This document shows, piece by piece, positions 24,531 to 37,000 of a DNA stretch of 64,000 nt. The notes beneath the pieces were generated by a model. That model was not told the origin of the DNA. It worked only from the letters and a program-made list of their open reading frames with translations, and searched no databases. This DNA is from Melastoma dodecandrum (Eukaryota > Streptophyta > Magnoliopsida > Myrtales > Melastomataceae). Positions within the stretch are counted from its first letter, which is position 1. Each line of letters starts with the position of its first letter. The stretch lies in NCBI GenBank assembly GCA_029817715.1, contig JARUPY010000164.1, positions 190,001-254,000 of the forward strand. The letters run 5' to 3'. The translations under genes were made by a program, and so were the position numbers.

Positions 24531-25313
24531 CCCCCGAATAAAAAAAAGAAGAAAAAAAGTCTCTGCTGATTTTCTGATGCCTATCTAGATCAATTATCCG
24601 AAGATTTTTTTATAATAATATCTGTCATATAGGTAATGAAATTTATATCTAGTTTAGATGGATCATAAAATGCCAATTTGGGGGGTAGGAGATCTTCCAC
24701 GTCCTTGAGGATAAACTATCTAATATGTTCTGTTTAAAACAAAAACATTTTACTTTAATTTACTGATGAGTTTCTTCGATTTTCCGAGATATACTCGTCT
24801 ATTGAAGAAGCACTACGATTGGGTTTAATTTAATGATACGAAACAACTTAATTTTAATGTCATTAGCCCTTATGAAATGGAAGTCCAGCACATACTTTAA
24901 ACAACTTTAAGTGTTTTTTTTATATATTTTTTTAAAGAAAAACAGGCCATTTTTTCAATAAAATTATTAGCAAAATCGAGTAATCTCTTCCTTTCTATGT
25001 TCCCTAACTAAAAGAAAAATACTATTTTCTAAGAATAAAAAAAAATGAAAACATAATCACCCTATGTTATCGAAACAAACATGGCCCAACGATCTAATTC
25101 CCTAGTTTTGTACCTAAAACAAATGATAAACTGTTTAAGCAAAGCGCCGTGACGTGGTGGTTATCATCTAAAGAATAAGTAGTCTCTCCTAAATTAAGCC
25201 GCACTTAACTTCTTCCTTTGAGTTGACTTCAACATCCGACTATTCACCCCCAAATTACAAACCGATGGATTAAAAAAAAAATGAAGCGAAGATTACTTCC
25301 TTTTCCTTCTTTT
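24531..25313. other. Intergenic stretch
   Basis: AT-rich, no gene recognised. The last part may hold the 3' untranslated region of the minus-strand SAUR gene. Confidence 0.5.
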
Positions 25314-25709
25314 TCAGTTTACACATGTATAGAACTCCACGAGCTCATCCAACGACTGATCGCACCCGCCTCCGCCATCGCTCTCCAGCATCCAAAGCAA
25401 GTGCTCAAACAACACCACCTCACACGAAACCACAACTGCCCCCTTCTTCTCGATTCCCCCCGAGGTAATCATAGACTTATCAGCAATCTCACGAAAGAGG
25501 GGATGATCGACGACCTTGGAGCTCACGAAGTACCTCCGCCTTGACTTCCCCACATACACCGTCCTCAGATCGTCCTCCATGTGCAGACCAATGCCATCAT
25601 CATTCTCTGTCGACTCTGTGGCAGGGATGTTTCGGCCCAAATATACGACCCCGGGGCACTTCTTGGTGAGGGATGGGAATTTCTTAATGGCTGATTTGAG
25701 CTTCAGCAT
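25314..25709 (-). CDS. SAUR family auxin-responsive protein (SAUR76-79-like)
   Basis: A single-exon 131-residue protein. The start is taken at the ATG at 25709 (MLKLKSAIKKFPS), because SAURs of this type begin with a basic helix like this; an ATG nine codons upstream is possible. The core contains RTVYVGKSRRRYFVSSK, then VVDHPLFREIADKS, then the late block VVVSCEVVLFEHLLWMLES and a C-terminal SLDELVEFYTC. The SCEVVLFEHLLWMLE block and the C-terminal LVEFY tail are typical of the longer SAUR subgroup rather than the short ARG7 type. Family members restrain PP2C.D phosphatases and affect ethylene- and auxin-linked growth; this is family knowledge. The frame is intact, with a TATA box at the expected distance upstream. 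No other SAUR is adjacent. Confidence 0.9.
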   Translation of the reverse strand: MLKLKSAIKKFPSLTKKCPGVVYLGRNIPATESTENDDGIGLHMEDDLRTVYVGKSRRRYFVSSKVVDHPLFREIADKSMITSGGIEKKGAVVVSCEVVLFEHLLWMLESDGGGGCDQSLDELVEFYTCVN

Positions 25710-25802
25710 ATTGGGTGCTGAAAACAAAAAAAACAAAAAAGAAGGAAGATATGGGTTGGAATGACTTTTTAGGAAGGAACGAGAGGGGAGATATGGTCAC
25801 TG

Positions 25803-25808
25803 TTTATA
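25803..25808 (-). promoter_or_regulatory. TATA box of the SAUR gene
   Basis: The minus strand reads CCTTTATAAACAG; TATAAA lies 94 bases upstream of the chosen ATG, a normal plant spacing. A purine-rich (GGA)n and a run of 17 G (plus strand, 25867-25883) lie further upstream. Confidence 0.65.
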
Positions 25809-25866
25809 AAGGGGGTGGAGGAGGAGGAGGGAATTAAATTATAATGGAGGGGAGTTCATATCTTTT

Positions 25867-25883
25867 GGGGGGGGGGGGGGGGG
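25867..25883 (+). repeat. Run of 17 G
   Basis: An uninterrupted guanine run about 160 bases upstream of the SAUR start codon, near a GGTGGAGGAGGAGGAGGG stretch at 25815-25832. Such runs can form G-quadruplexes; the exact length is often unreliable in assemblies. Confidence 0.9.
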
Positions 25884-27117
25884 AGATTAATGTGAAGTGA
25901 ATGAACATGGGGGTGGGGGCCAAATTGGGTGTGTGTAAACAAAAAGGAACAACTACAGCTAACAGGGGGTAGGAGTTTGTGATGAGGGATTGGTGTATTT
26001 GCCAAACACCAAGTTGCATTGAGGGGGCAAAAATTAGGTCGGGTTGGAGTTCAAGTGGGGACATTTGCATTGCATGCATGTCAAGTCTATGTTTTCCTCT
26101 CTTGCTGTTATCACGGGACAATGTCCCTTTCTAAATTTTCTTCCATTGTCACTCAACTAACACATACCCATTTTATCAAAATCCATCACCAGCTAAGACC
26201 TTATCCATACTTTATTACCATCTATATATGTGTATTGCTCCATTAAATGCTCCTTTAACTCCCTAACTGTTGCTGTCCCCTCATTAACTTTGATTCAAAT
26301 ATCTAGTTTTGTTAATAGGAATATCTGTTTCCTAGCATCTCCCTAAAAAATGATGAGCCCTAAATTGTGAATGCATATTTTATGCACACAAACGACTTAG
26401 GACTAAACGAGAGGCACTCGAAAGCAGTCATTGAAATGGAGAGGGTGGTGGTCCATTCAATCTGGTCATCATCGGTTGGTTTCCCTGATGCTGTTTTTGA
26501 AACACTGGTCCAGGCCAGCGGACAACCATAAACCACATTTCCAGGTTGTTCCCTCGTTGTTGTCCCCAAAAGAATTAGTTTGCCCAACTTCAATTATGGC
26601 TACTATGTGGATTCTCAGAAGCATTTTAGGGAAAAAAAACAGAAATTATTTTATCCTTACTCTTGGATGTTATGAAATGGGCGTATTTAAGAGAGAAAGC
26701 CTCATTGATTTAGTTTTTTTTTTTAAATCCGAAAATGTCAATTACGAAATCAGATGCCGAACATCTTAACGAACATCTCGAACGCGGTTGTTTTAGTAAA
26801 AGGATGGAGAAGAAAATGGGATCATGTCACTTGCAAATGTCGCTAGAGAGAACTGAAAAACTTTGCCATTGGAAATGGAGACAAGAAGCAGCAAGGAATG
26901 GGATGGGTGGTCCTTGTCCTCGATTTGGGTTTTGATTTTGTTTGCTTGTCTGGTGTATGGAGAATTTTAGGTGTATGGAGTCGGTTACAGTGAAGCAAAT
27001 CAAGGGTGATGATCACCTAACCGCCGGGTGGTGGTATTACGTGATTTGGATTTTTGGTCTTTTGAAACGAGGCCTTACGAACTCGATACGAATTGGGTAA
27101 CTTGAAACTATCATATA

Positions 27118-27151
<34 letters not shown>

Positions 27152-28869
27152 GTTAGGTTAGGTTATGTTGTACATTGCAATAATTGTACACAGGCAGCTG
27201 GGAGTCCCGTTTCTTTCTTGTCCTGAAATCTATGGGCATCTCACACTCAATTAAGGTTTAGAACATTCTCTTCTGCTCCCAACATCCCCCCATTGTTTGG
27301 TTTTTCTGTCTTCGGTATCCATCGGATGGAACTATTTTAAAGAATAAATACGTGTCCGTGATCTTTGGTATAATGAGAATTTATTTATTTAATTAAAAGA
27401 GTAAAATACGCTAGTAATTAAGTTAATTCGGGGACACATAAATTCACTAATCATATTTAAGTATTGGAGATTCTGTACCAGGAACACTAGAACTCCCCCA
27501 ACTTGTAAGGTGGTTATATATATGCCCCAAAAGCAAGAAGAGAAGATAAATTGGTCCGGGGCCTGGGCCTAGACCTGGGCCTGACCGGGCACAGACTTGG
27601 ACCAACCAAGTCAACTAATGAAAATGGGACGAAAGGGCTGGAGACTAGACGGACTAGGGTTTTCTTCTCCTCCTCCTCCCTCTTTCTTCCTTCTTCTTCT
27701 TTCTTCTTCCCCCACGCAGCCTTCGATCCGATCCGCAGATGTTTATTTTAGTTGTGTCAAATTCAGATGGGGTGGTGGGGGAGGAGGTAATGATGGAGAT
27801 AATTCGTTTCTCGATGCTGAAATCGTTTATTTGGTTTTGTGTATGAGAGAGATTCATACGGACCAAAACAAAACCAGGGACTAAAGATCCATGATTGACA
27901 GCGTTTGTGCGTGTCTGAGCCTCCATCCCCTCCCCCTCTCTTCTTCTCAACTCATTTTGTTCCCCGATCGTTTTTTTCTTTTTGTGTCTCCGTACTTTTT
28001 TTTTTGTGTTTCGTTTGTTACTTTTAATTATTATTTTTTAAGAAACAATTATGCACAAGATAATTATCAATTTGGGATGTCTGGAAATCTTTTATGGGTT
28101 TCATTTCTTAAAAAAAATATTTTTTGAACTTACTAATTGATTTTTTTAATGGAAAGCTGTAGTAGCAGTAGCAAGATAAAAACGATTCTTCAAAGAATTT
28201 GAAAGATAAGTCCTAAATGTCCTCCAGGTGTTCCCGGTATTACCGTAACCACAAACTTCCCCCATCCCCTTTCATCTCTAGATCCCCGCCGTAGCTTCTG
28301 GGGTTGTCTCTTCTGACATCGCCACCATCTTCTCACCAAGGTTGGGTACACTTTTTCAATCATGGTTCGGAGCCTGTCGGGGAGCCAGTGTTCGATTCGT
28401 TTTGAAGTTTACGAGCACCGGATAGGCTTCTTAGACAACCCTTGTTAAATTAAACCCCCCCTACCATATGAACCAAGCTTATCCTCAAGGTTGTCGTGCC
28501 CTGTCGTTATATTTGGCCGATGTGGTTAACTGGAGAGCGTGTGATTTGTTGGAGGTGCGGATTTCTATCGAGTATAGTGAACGGATACATGTGTGTGTTC
28601 CGCAGCCATGCCTTTGGGGTTGTTCCAAAAGCTTTTATTGTAATTTGCGGATTGTGTTCACAGGAGCTATGGTTAAATATTTTGAAAGGACTTGTATGCA
28701 GCTCTGGCACGAAAAACATATTGTAGTGAATGTTTCTGTTCTCATTATGGATGGGGATTCTGTTTTATCTTCTGGGTATTTTTGGTCGTCTTTGAACTTT
28801 CTGGTAAGATGCACAATTTCAATAATTGAGAGATGATCTGGATATATTCTCACTGGTGTTGTTGTGTAG
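25884..28869. other. Gene-poor stretch, possible unplaced untranslated exons
   Basis: No coding family is recognised. Around 27650-27740 a CT-rich stretch beginning CTAGGGTTTTCTTC looks like a plant 5' leader, and 28200-28400 is GC-richer, so a promoter or leader of the decayed PRXL2 gene could lie here. The plus frame of 122 codons at 28468-28836 has no recognisable domain. Confidence 0.4.
27117..27165. repeat. Microsatellite (TA)n(GA)n followed by three GGTTA units
   Basis: A TA run passes into a GA run and then GGTTAGGTTAGGTTA. It is a compound simple repeat. Confidence 0.85.
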
Positions 28870-29891
28870 AGAATTGCGGTTGCAGCTCTTCTGAGACACT
28901 TTGGATGTGTATGCTGGTAACAAACTTCAAATATAACTATGGTGATCTTTGTGATTATTGGATAGAACCGGGGACTCCGTTGTTTGCCCAGGTGCTGTGT
29001 TTGTTGATTCAGTTTGGGAAGCTTGCTTCTTCTCTGAGAGACGTGAAAGTTAGATTCGATGCTGCTGGTGTTGAACTGATTGCTGTTGGAGTTGGGACAC
29101 CTGACAAGGCTCAAATTCTTGCTGAGTGGGTTCTTATTTCATTATTTCTTCAAGATTTTTCCTTGGGATTTTCCATCACCTATTCCTTATTGCACTTTTT
29201 CAGTCGCCGTTCCCCATGGACTGCCTGTATTCTGATCCCATGCGCAAGGTAGCTTTTGCACCTTCATTGACTTATTGTACTGATGTTCTAATACCATAAA
29301 CCTCTGGAATGTTTTGATATTTCAGGCTTACGTTGTTCCCAGGTTGTACTTTGGTCTGGGACTCACATTCTTCAATCCTGCAAGTGTATGTAACTGTTTC
29401 TTCCCCCAATTTTTTTACTTTTCCGATTGACACCTTCAACTGCTCCTGAAGACATTTTTGTTTGAGCCAAACCTTAGGAAGATTACAGAAAGTTCTGTTA
29501 TAGCTTCCTTTGAATCTTATTGTAGTTAATCTGGCAATGGGATTACACCATAAGCTTTTGAACTAACGTGATGAAATCATTCCATGCAATGCCGTTTATC
29601 CATTTACTCGGCCGTATTTTCGGTCATCTTTATATCATGTAGTCTGTGTTATACATTTCGGACTACATTGCTCCACTCGTATCATCTTTGACTTTTTGGA
29701 ATAACAGTTTGTGGTATTACTCATTGGTGAAGTGATTCTTCAGTGATTCCTAATGTGATCCCCTTGGAGTGTTCTTGAGTTATCAAGTATTGCATTTGCT
29801 GTGGCAGACAAAGGTCTTTTCAAGGTTCGATGCAATACAAAAGGCCCTGAAGAACTACATGATTAACGTCATATGCACCAGATTAGCGTAG
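28870..29891 (+). pseudogene. Decayed PRXL2/AAED1-like peroxiredoxin-like gene
   Basis: Exon-like blocks with splice sites remain in order: 28870-28916 (RIAVAALLRHFGCVC, then GT), 29013-29125 (LASSLRDVKVRFDAAGVEL and AVGVGTPDKAQILAE), 29204-29248 (SPFPMDCLYSDPMRK), 29326-29385 (AYVVPRLYFGLGLTFFNPAS) and 29808-29891 (TKVFSRFDAIQKALKNY then a stop). Together they match a plant plastid thioredoxin-like AhpC/TSA protein of the AAED1 type (family knowledge). The copy is broken: block two has extra bases at TTTGGGAAGCTT, so the frame of LASSL does not join the preceding block; block three joins out of frame; and after KNY the reading ends in an unrelated tail, with the last third of the protein (FVFKGK..LLY..RKDEGTGDH) missing or unrecognisable. 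The retained introns show that it came from genomic duplication or in-place decay, not from a processed mRNA. Confidence 0.8.
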
Positions 29892-32800
29892 TAGCGTTTT
29901 GCAACTGGTTTAGCATTTTTGACAACCTCTAATTGATCACTTCATCTCCTTTTCTTCATCTATTGATCTCAGGCGAGCTCGTGTTGTTGTATTCAAGGGT
30001 TAGGAGTTGTAACAAAAATCCATTGAGAAGGTTTTACTGAGAACACTTTCAGTCTTTGGTATTTTTATAACAGACACCAGATTATTTGTTATCTATTAAT
30101 TCTAATCAATTTTAAGGCAATTATTAAGGTAAGGAGCTCTACTAATCCAGCTTAGTCACAAAACACAAATTGCTAAAACTCTTACTCATGGTTATATTAT
30201 CATCAAGTACAAAACTACCATGTATGTGCTTAATCTAGTAGTATCATGTAACATGAAATCGAGTAAAATAACATCACTTAAGTCGTCATGAATATCGAAA
30301 GATGTGCACTTGGATTGACGGCAATATATATAACACATATAAAATCCACAAGTGACATGCGCTTGTATTTTCGTGTAAAATCTCTTTAACTCGAGATGCT
30401 CGTCGGCTGAGTTGCAATACAACTCATAAACGATTATACTGACATGACAAAACATGTCATACCGATACGTGATGTGCATGTAAGGTCTATCTTCATATGC
30501 AGGCTTATCCACGTCATTCTAGTTGTAATCATTTAAAACAAATCAAAAGTGATTAGCCCTTGAAAATAGTGAGCATTAAATAAATCGATAGTCAACAAAC
30601 AGAATGAGTATCGATTGGTATTAATGCATGATTACAAACTCTACTTTTAGTGGACTTAAGGACACGCAACCAAACTCTTGAAATAACTCAAAAAATCACG
30701 AATTTTTGGGCGAAAATTTCTATATATTGATAAACTCAACTACCTAAAACACCCTTAATAATATCTATAAAACCCACACAAGCAAGCCGCTTTGGCGGAG
30801 AAAAATTCAAAGAACAGATATGAAATTTTTTCGGTCATCAAGAAAACGTACAATTACAAGAAAATTTTCATAGTCACTCTAACCGAACCACTTTGGTAAT
30901 CAAGGAACCAAAATTTCAAGCAAGTCGCTGTACCCTTGAAGTACTTAAATGAACAATTTTGATAACGGTGCGCTCCAAGCGAATATGCACTACTTCAACT
31001 TGCACCATGGTATGAATATCTTATCCATGACCATAATATAATGGATTCAAGAAATATCAACCCGTCCTACCGACAACTACCATCATTTTCCTTCGAAATA
31101 AAATCAACTCTCTCTTAACAACATTAACAAGTAATCAATTTCATTCCTCAAAATTCAATGCAATTAAATCAAATTCTAGGTGGCAGGCAAAACTTTCGAC
31201 AACGTACAATTCACACAAAAAAAAATTCACTTGAAACATTTTCACAAATTTAAAGTAAATCTTTCTTGATAAAACCTCAATTTGTAACAATTAGATATTG
31301 TGGCATGTTTTTAACTTTCATGTAAGAGATTGCTTAGTCATCCAACAAGAAACATAAGCCATGCTTATGTCATGTATAAATTTCTTTAAGTGGATGATAT
31401 CGATGTACCATTCGGTTCATCTAACGATCATAATAAAAGAAAAACATTATTTTTTATAATTAGTATTCAATGTTGAAATTCTCAGTTTGAACTAAACTAT
31501 ATGTTTCCACGAGAAGAAGCAAAAATAACTCATTCATAGTGTCAAGAGAAAAACGTACGGTATCTGTAAGAGGACAAATACAATCAGTAATTTCCTATTA
31601 TATCAAACCATTTAAACTTATAATTTATCACCCGAATCTTCTCCAATTCGGTGTACATATCAACCAATATTCAGAAACAAGCTTTGATAAGCGAATCGAG
31701 TAATAAATAAGACTTGAGGTCAACATTGCATGAATGATACCAGATATTTCATTGACCAATCTGAGAAGAAATAAACAATAGTTGCTTTCACGTAGAGGAA
31801 ACTCAATCCACACCATTAAGAAAACAAAAATTTTGGCACAGATTTCGGAGTACCTTTTTATACTCACAAACCCCACGAGCGAGTTCCTTTTTAATCACTC
31901 ATGCTTCTAACTATTGGTGGTGGTTCGACTGATAGACGTGTCATTTTGTATTTTGAAACATCAAACATGAGATTAGACTCGTTTACGTAATCATGCTTAA
32001 ATATGAAACCTAAGACCTAAACAAATTTAATAAATTTATTATATGAATTAACCCGTTTAAAAAATTACAAAAATAAAAAAATATATATTATATAAATATA
32101 ACAGACCAAACGTATATTTTAAAATAATTATCACAATCTAAACTTATAATGGTTAGGCTTATAATCAAATTAAATAAATAATAATAAATCTAGTAAATAG
32201 ATTATTTCGATGAAAAAAATTAAAACGTATCGAAAAATTATAAAATTAACTTAAACCTACACTTTTGTGATATCGTTGCGAATGCCTAGCAGCTAATCTT
32301 CTACAAATATCACTCAAACTATTATAACTTTGTTTCAAAATTAATATATAATATAAATAGTTTTAAATTTTATTTAATTTATATATATTAAACGGGTTAT
32401 AGAGGTATTTAAACGGCAATTTTAAAACCCAAATTCAAACAAACAATTTATCATACCGTTGTTAAATCGAAACACACTTTAAATCACTCATGTCTGTGAT
32501 GACGTCGTGTCTCAAATTTTCAACCCAACTTGTAACTTTCCCAAGCCAACTAGCCAGTAGATTTTATGGGGAAAAAAAATCATTACATGAGTCTGGCATT
32601 TCTTACCCATTTTACATAGATGTCAAAATTAAAAAACAAAGGTAGAATCACAAGAGAAATGAAAACACCCTAATCAGTTACTTTAAAAGAACACATTAAT
32701 TGATTCCAGTAGTCCGTCAATTAAAATGAATCAAACCTTCCAATCAATTGAGATTTTATAGTAAAGCATTTATACAAAAAACACAAAAGTAAAAAAAATA

Positions 32801-33119
32801 AAATCTCAAATTTTTTTTATTATAGATTATTTCCTGATACTGCCAATACTTATATGTCATCTTTATAGAAGACAAAATCACTAAGCTCTAAGAAATCACG
32901 AAGCTATTCTCCAATATTTATTTTGACCTGAAGATAACCACATTAATTCTTAAATCCAAGTCAGTTGATAGAAGAATATGATAAACATTTGACCCTCATT
33001 GGTGGTCGCCCCACTGAGAGACCACACAGACCTAACCAAAATCAACTCAGACAGAAATTTTATCGAGCGAAAAACATTGATTTGTCGCTTTAATGACGTG
33101 AAATCATTTATTTTTGACA
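29892..33119. other. AT-rich intergenic stretch, no supported gene
   Basis: No coding family, LTR or long repeat was recognised over 3.2 kb. The longest open frames are short and AT-driven. A strongly AT-rich island lies at about 32030-32390. Confidence 0.5.
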
Positions 33120-33360
33120 AAAACTTTTCACTTTTTTTTTCTTTTATATTTTATCCCCAATTATGTCGTCTACCTTTAGTATAGCCCGTATTGGACGGAT
33201 TGTGTCCAAATGCTTACGTGAACTAAGTGGAGTTGCTCCGTTGGATGCCGGCTGGAAATTAAATCCACCTAGACTCTAAACGAACTAATGGAGAGTTAGA
33301 GGCGTTCTCTCCCCCTACACCCTCCTCTCTTATATCGCCAACCGTCTCTCCCGCAACCGA

Positions 33361-33669
33361 CTTCAACTCAAACTCTGTCGCCGAATCTTTCCCCCTCCCT
33401 TCCCTCACAACTGACGGCAACTCTGCACTCCACCTTCACCCTTCCCCCTCCCCCTTCATCAGCGATGCTACTACAAGCAACCAACTCCAAAATCCTACAA
33501 TTTCGACTTCATCTGCCTCCCCGCCCCTTCCAAATCAACTTAACCAGATCCCCATATACTCCCCTTTCCCCGTCGCACAGACGCATCGGGCTTTTTCCTC
33601 TTCCTTGACCTATGCCTCTTGTGGCCGTCCTGGTGGTAAGGGCGAGGTCGTGGTGTGCGATGAGCGTGA
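33361..33669. other. Internal segment of the long-TIR element, possible captured gene fragment
   Basis: This interior is C-rich and open in places (for example around LQFRLHLPPRPFQ at 33500-33540), unlike the AT-rich surroundings. MULE-like elements often carry host gene pieces, so this could be one, but no family is recognised. Confidence 0.35.
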
Positions 33670-33674
33670 AAGGA
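33670..33674. repeat. Target-site duplication AAGGA, left
   Basis: Identical to 38901-38905 on the other side of the gypsy element, directly touching the LTR ends. Confidence 0.85.
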
Positions 33675-34035
33675 TGATACAATCAGTTAGGCTTCCAGCC
33701 AATCAACCAGAGTAATAGTGGGCCGAAGATATTATGAAACTCTTATGGAATATGTGGGCTTTATAGTTAAAAAGATAAGCGGGGTAGATTAGTAAAACTA
33801 CAAAGAGGGAGGGGCGAGCGGAGGTTGTTAGAAAAAGGTGGTGGGAAAATGCTATTCCACAAAGGAAGGGGAAAAAAAGTGGAGTGAGGGACGGAATAAG
33901 AAAGGAGTAAAGAAGACTATTGCGGATTCGGGTAGTGCATTTTGAGTTTCTTATATAAACATTCAACTGAAAGGAAATGAGATTAAACTGCGGCTCGTAT
34001 TTTGTGCGAATTGTCGATTGATTCTAGTCGCACTA
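33675..34035 (+). repeat. 5' LTR of the chromovirus
   Basis: Begins TGATACAATCAG and ends ...GTCGCACTA, where the 3' LTR ends ...GACCGGACCA. It aligns with the 3' LTR along its length with many substitutions and small gaps, so the insertion is old. Confidence 0.85.
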
Positions 34036-34037
34036 AG

Positions 34038-34049
34038 TGGTATCAGAGC
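34038..34049 (+). promoter_or_regulatory. Primer-binding site (initiator Met tRNA)
   Basis: TGGTATCAGAGC, an exact copy of the usual plant site, two bases after the 5' LTR. Confidence 0.9.
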
Positions 34050-37000
34050 GCCATAGCTCAATTTCCGCAAGTTGTCATCATGCCATCGCTGAAGAAACGA
34101 GATCTCGAACCAGCTTAAGGGAAAACGAGTGGGTGGCGGAGATGTTACAGGAGTTGCTCCAGAAGATGGATGGGTTCAATACTAAGATGGAAGGGATGGA
34201 TGTCATACATGGGGATATTGAAGGATCTTCTCAAAGCAGGGATAAGCGGGTGGAGTGTTTTAATGATGATGGGGAGTCGAGTAATAGGAGAAGAAGGCTC
34301 CAGGAGGATGGACTGGGAATCGGGTAACCAGACAGACTAAGGTTAACTTCCCTATATTTGATGGAACGAACGTACAAGAATGGTTGTTTAAGATCATGAG
34401 ATTCTTCGAGCTTGATAACACTCTACCCCAACTTAAGGTGAGTATAACATCTGTGTATTTGGTGGGATTGGCAATAGAATGGCATTACGCCTTTGTCAAG
34501 AACAGAGAGTTACAAGAGACAATTAGCTAGGAGGAGTATGTAGCCGCTATGTTGTTGAGGCTTGGTCTGAATGAATGTAGATGTTAATTGTCCAATTCAA
34601 GGAATTAAAGGAAGGTAGTAGTTATTGACTATGTGGGCGCGTTTGTTTCGCTGGTAACCAAGGTGGATCTGGCTGAGCAAGATCAAGTAGCCATGTTTAT
34701 AGGGGATTAAGAAAAGACTATAAGAGATTGATCGCGTTGCTGAATCCTAAGACTCTTCAGCAAGCTATTGCTTATGGAAAGAAAATGTTAACATAGGAGA
34801 ACCCGTATCGTGGACAATCTAAGCTTAGAGAAGACTAGAACAGAGGAGGTCGTGTGGAAGGATGGAACGCTATGCAGAGTCAGGCCATCATTCATAGTAA
34901 CAAGGGAACGGAAAAATGGCAAGGTACCAACCGACTATATGAAATAGTCGGAAGGGGATCTGGTTTCAAAACTAGGAAGATGTTACCCTACCAAACTTAT
35001 AAAAGGTTGACTACTAATAAAGAGGATGAACGGAGAGTTAAAGGGTTATGTTTTTAGTGCAATGAGAAGCACCGTGGGGACATAAGTGCATTCCCTCATT
35101 TTGGAAGCCGTCGAAATAGACGATGGGGACATTATCAGTATTGAGGAAGTTCAAGAGGATGAAAATTCGATGGTTTCCTTATATGCATTAAACGGGGTAG
35201 CAATGGAGTTTACGAATTAGACGATTAAGTTGTTGGAATGGTACAAAAAGAAAAGGTTGACAATCTTGGTTGACTCAGGAAGTATCCACAATTTCTTGAA
35301 CTCTGAAAAAACTAAACACATGGGGTGTAAATTCCAATCAATTTCCGGTAGGAAGGTCATGGTGGCCAATGGGAGCGCATAAGCTGTGTTGCGCAGATTG
35401 CGAAGTTCGCATGGAAAATGTGAAGAATACAATTTGAGATAGGGGTGTTACTCATGCCCTTACGAGGTTGTGACTTGATATTAGGGATATAATAACTTAA
35501 TTTGTCGAGGTGGTTAAGTGGGAATATCCTAAGCTTATCATGGAATTCTTTTGGAAGGGAAGAAAGGTGAAGCTGGTGGCAGGACATGGATACTTCTCTA
35601 TAGTCATATATGGGATTTACTCTTTAATGGGGAAGGAAATGGGAATGATGGTTATGTCCCAATGTGATTAATTAGTTGAAGAACACTCCAATATGACTAT
35701 TCCTAAGAAAATTCAACAAATAATTGCATCGTTTGCTAAAATCTTCGAAGAACCGGCAGAATTACCACCTCAGACAGGGCAAGATCATGCAATTCCATTA
35801 GAAGATGGGGTTTAGGGTGTTAGTCTCCATCCATACAGATACTCAAGTCCGCAAAAAGATATTATCGAGTAGTTGGCACAAGAGATGTTATAGGCTAAAG
35901 TAATTCGACCTTGTACCAGCCCTTTTTCTTTCTCTGTGGTATTGGTAAGGAAAAAGGACAAATCATGGAGACTTTGGATTAATTATAGGGAGTTAAACAA
36001 AATAACTATCAAGGATAAGTTCCACGTACCAGTTATAGAGGAGCTTATGGAGCTAGCTGGTTTTATAAAATAGGCATGAGATCTAGATACCATCAAATAT
36101 GGGTTAAGGGGCATGATATTCCCAAAACAGCTTTTAAGACCCATGAAGAGTATTATGAATTCTTGATTATGTCTTTTGGACTGGCTAATGTCCTTTGCAC
36201 CTTCCAAGTTTAATGAGTGAGGTTCCCAGACCACATTTGAGTTGTTTTGTTCTAATTTACTTTGACGATATCTTGGTTTATAGTAGGATATTATAGGCTC
36301 ATGAAGAACATTTGACAACGGTCTTGAAGTTGTTGTTGGATAACAACTAATATGCAAAATGCAACAAATGTTCTTTTGCCAACTGAAGAGTAGAATATTT
36401 AAAACACTTTATAGAGGAGAATGGGGTCTCCACTCTAAAAAGATTACAATAGTGCGGGAGTGGCCAACCCCAACTTGGGTGAAGCAGCTATGTGGTTTTC
36501 TGGGTTTGACGGGGTATAATACAGTTTGTCAGGGGGTATGGAACTATTAGTAAACCCTTAACTCAATTGTTAAAGAAGGATTCATTTTTGTGGTCAGATC
36601 AAACTCAAGAATCTTTCGATCGATTGAATAATGCTTCAGTGACTACTCCCACCCTAGCATTGCCTGATTTTTATAAGGTGTTTGTGCTTGAAACAGATGC
36701 CAGCTCCACGAGTACAGGGGTTGTCATAATGCACGAGGGGCACCCAATTGTGTTTAGTACCAAAGCTTTATCTCCAAAACACCTTGGCCTATTAGTATAC
36801 GGAACAAATTGTCGTCCATCGTCTGAAGTATTTGGTAGGGACATTATCTAATTGGAAGACTCTTTGTGATACGAACAGACCATCAAAGTCTAAAGTATTT
36901 GGTAGAGGAAAGACTGCATAATGAGATGTAATTTAAATGGTGTCCAAATTTGATGGATTCAATTATGAAATTAATTATGGAAAGGATAAGGAGAATATGA

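Noticed and set aside
27151..27165. GGTTAGGTTAGGTTA as telomere-like repeat
   Set aside because: Plant telomeres are TTTAGGG; three pentamers beside a GA microsatellite are simple-repeat drift.
28468..28836. Plus-strand frame of 122 codons just before the PRXL2 remnant
   Set aside because: It was considered as the transit peptide and first exon, but the sequence does not match that protein and has no plausible junction to the next block.
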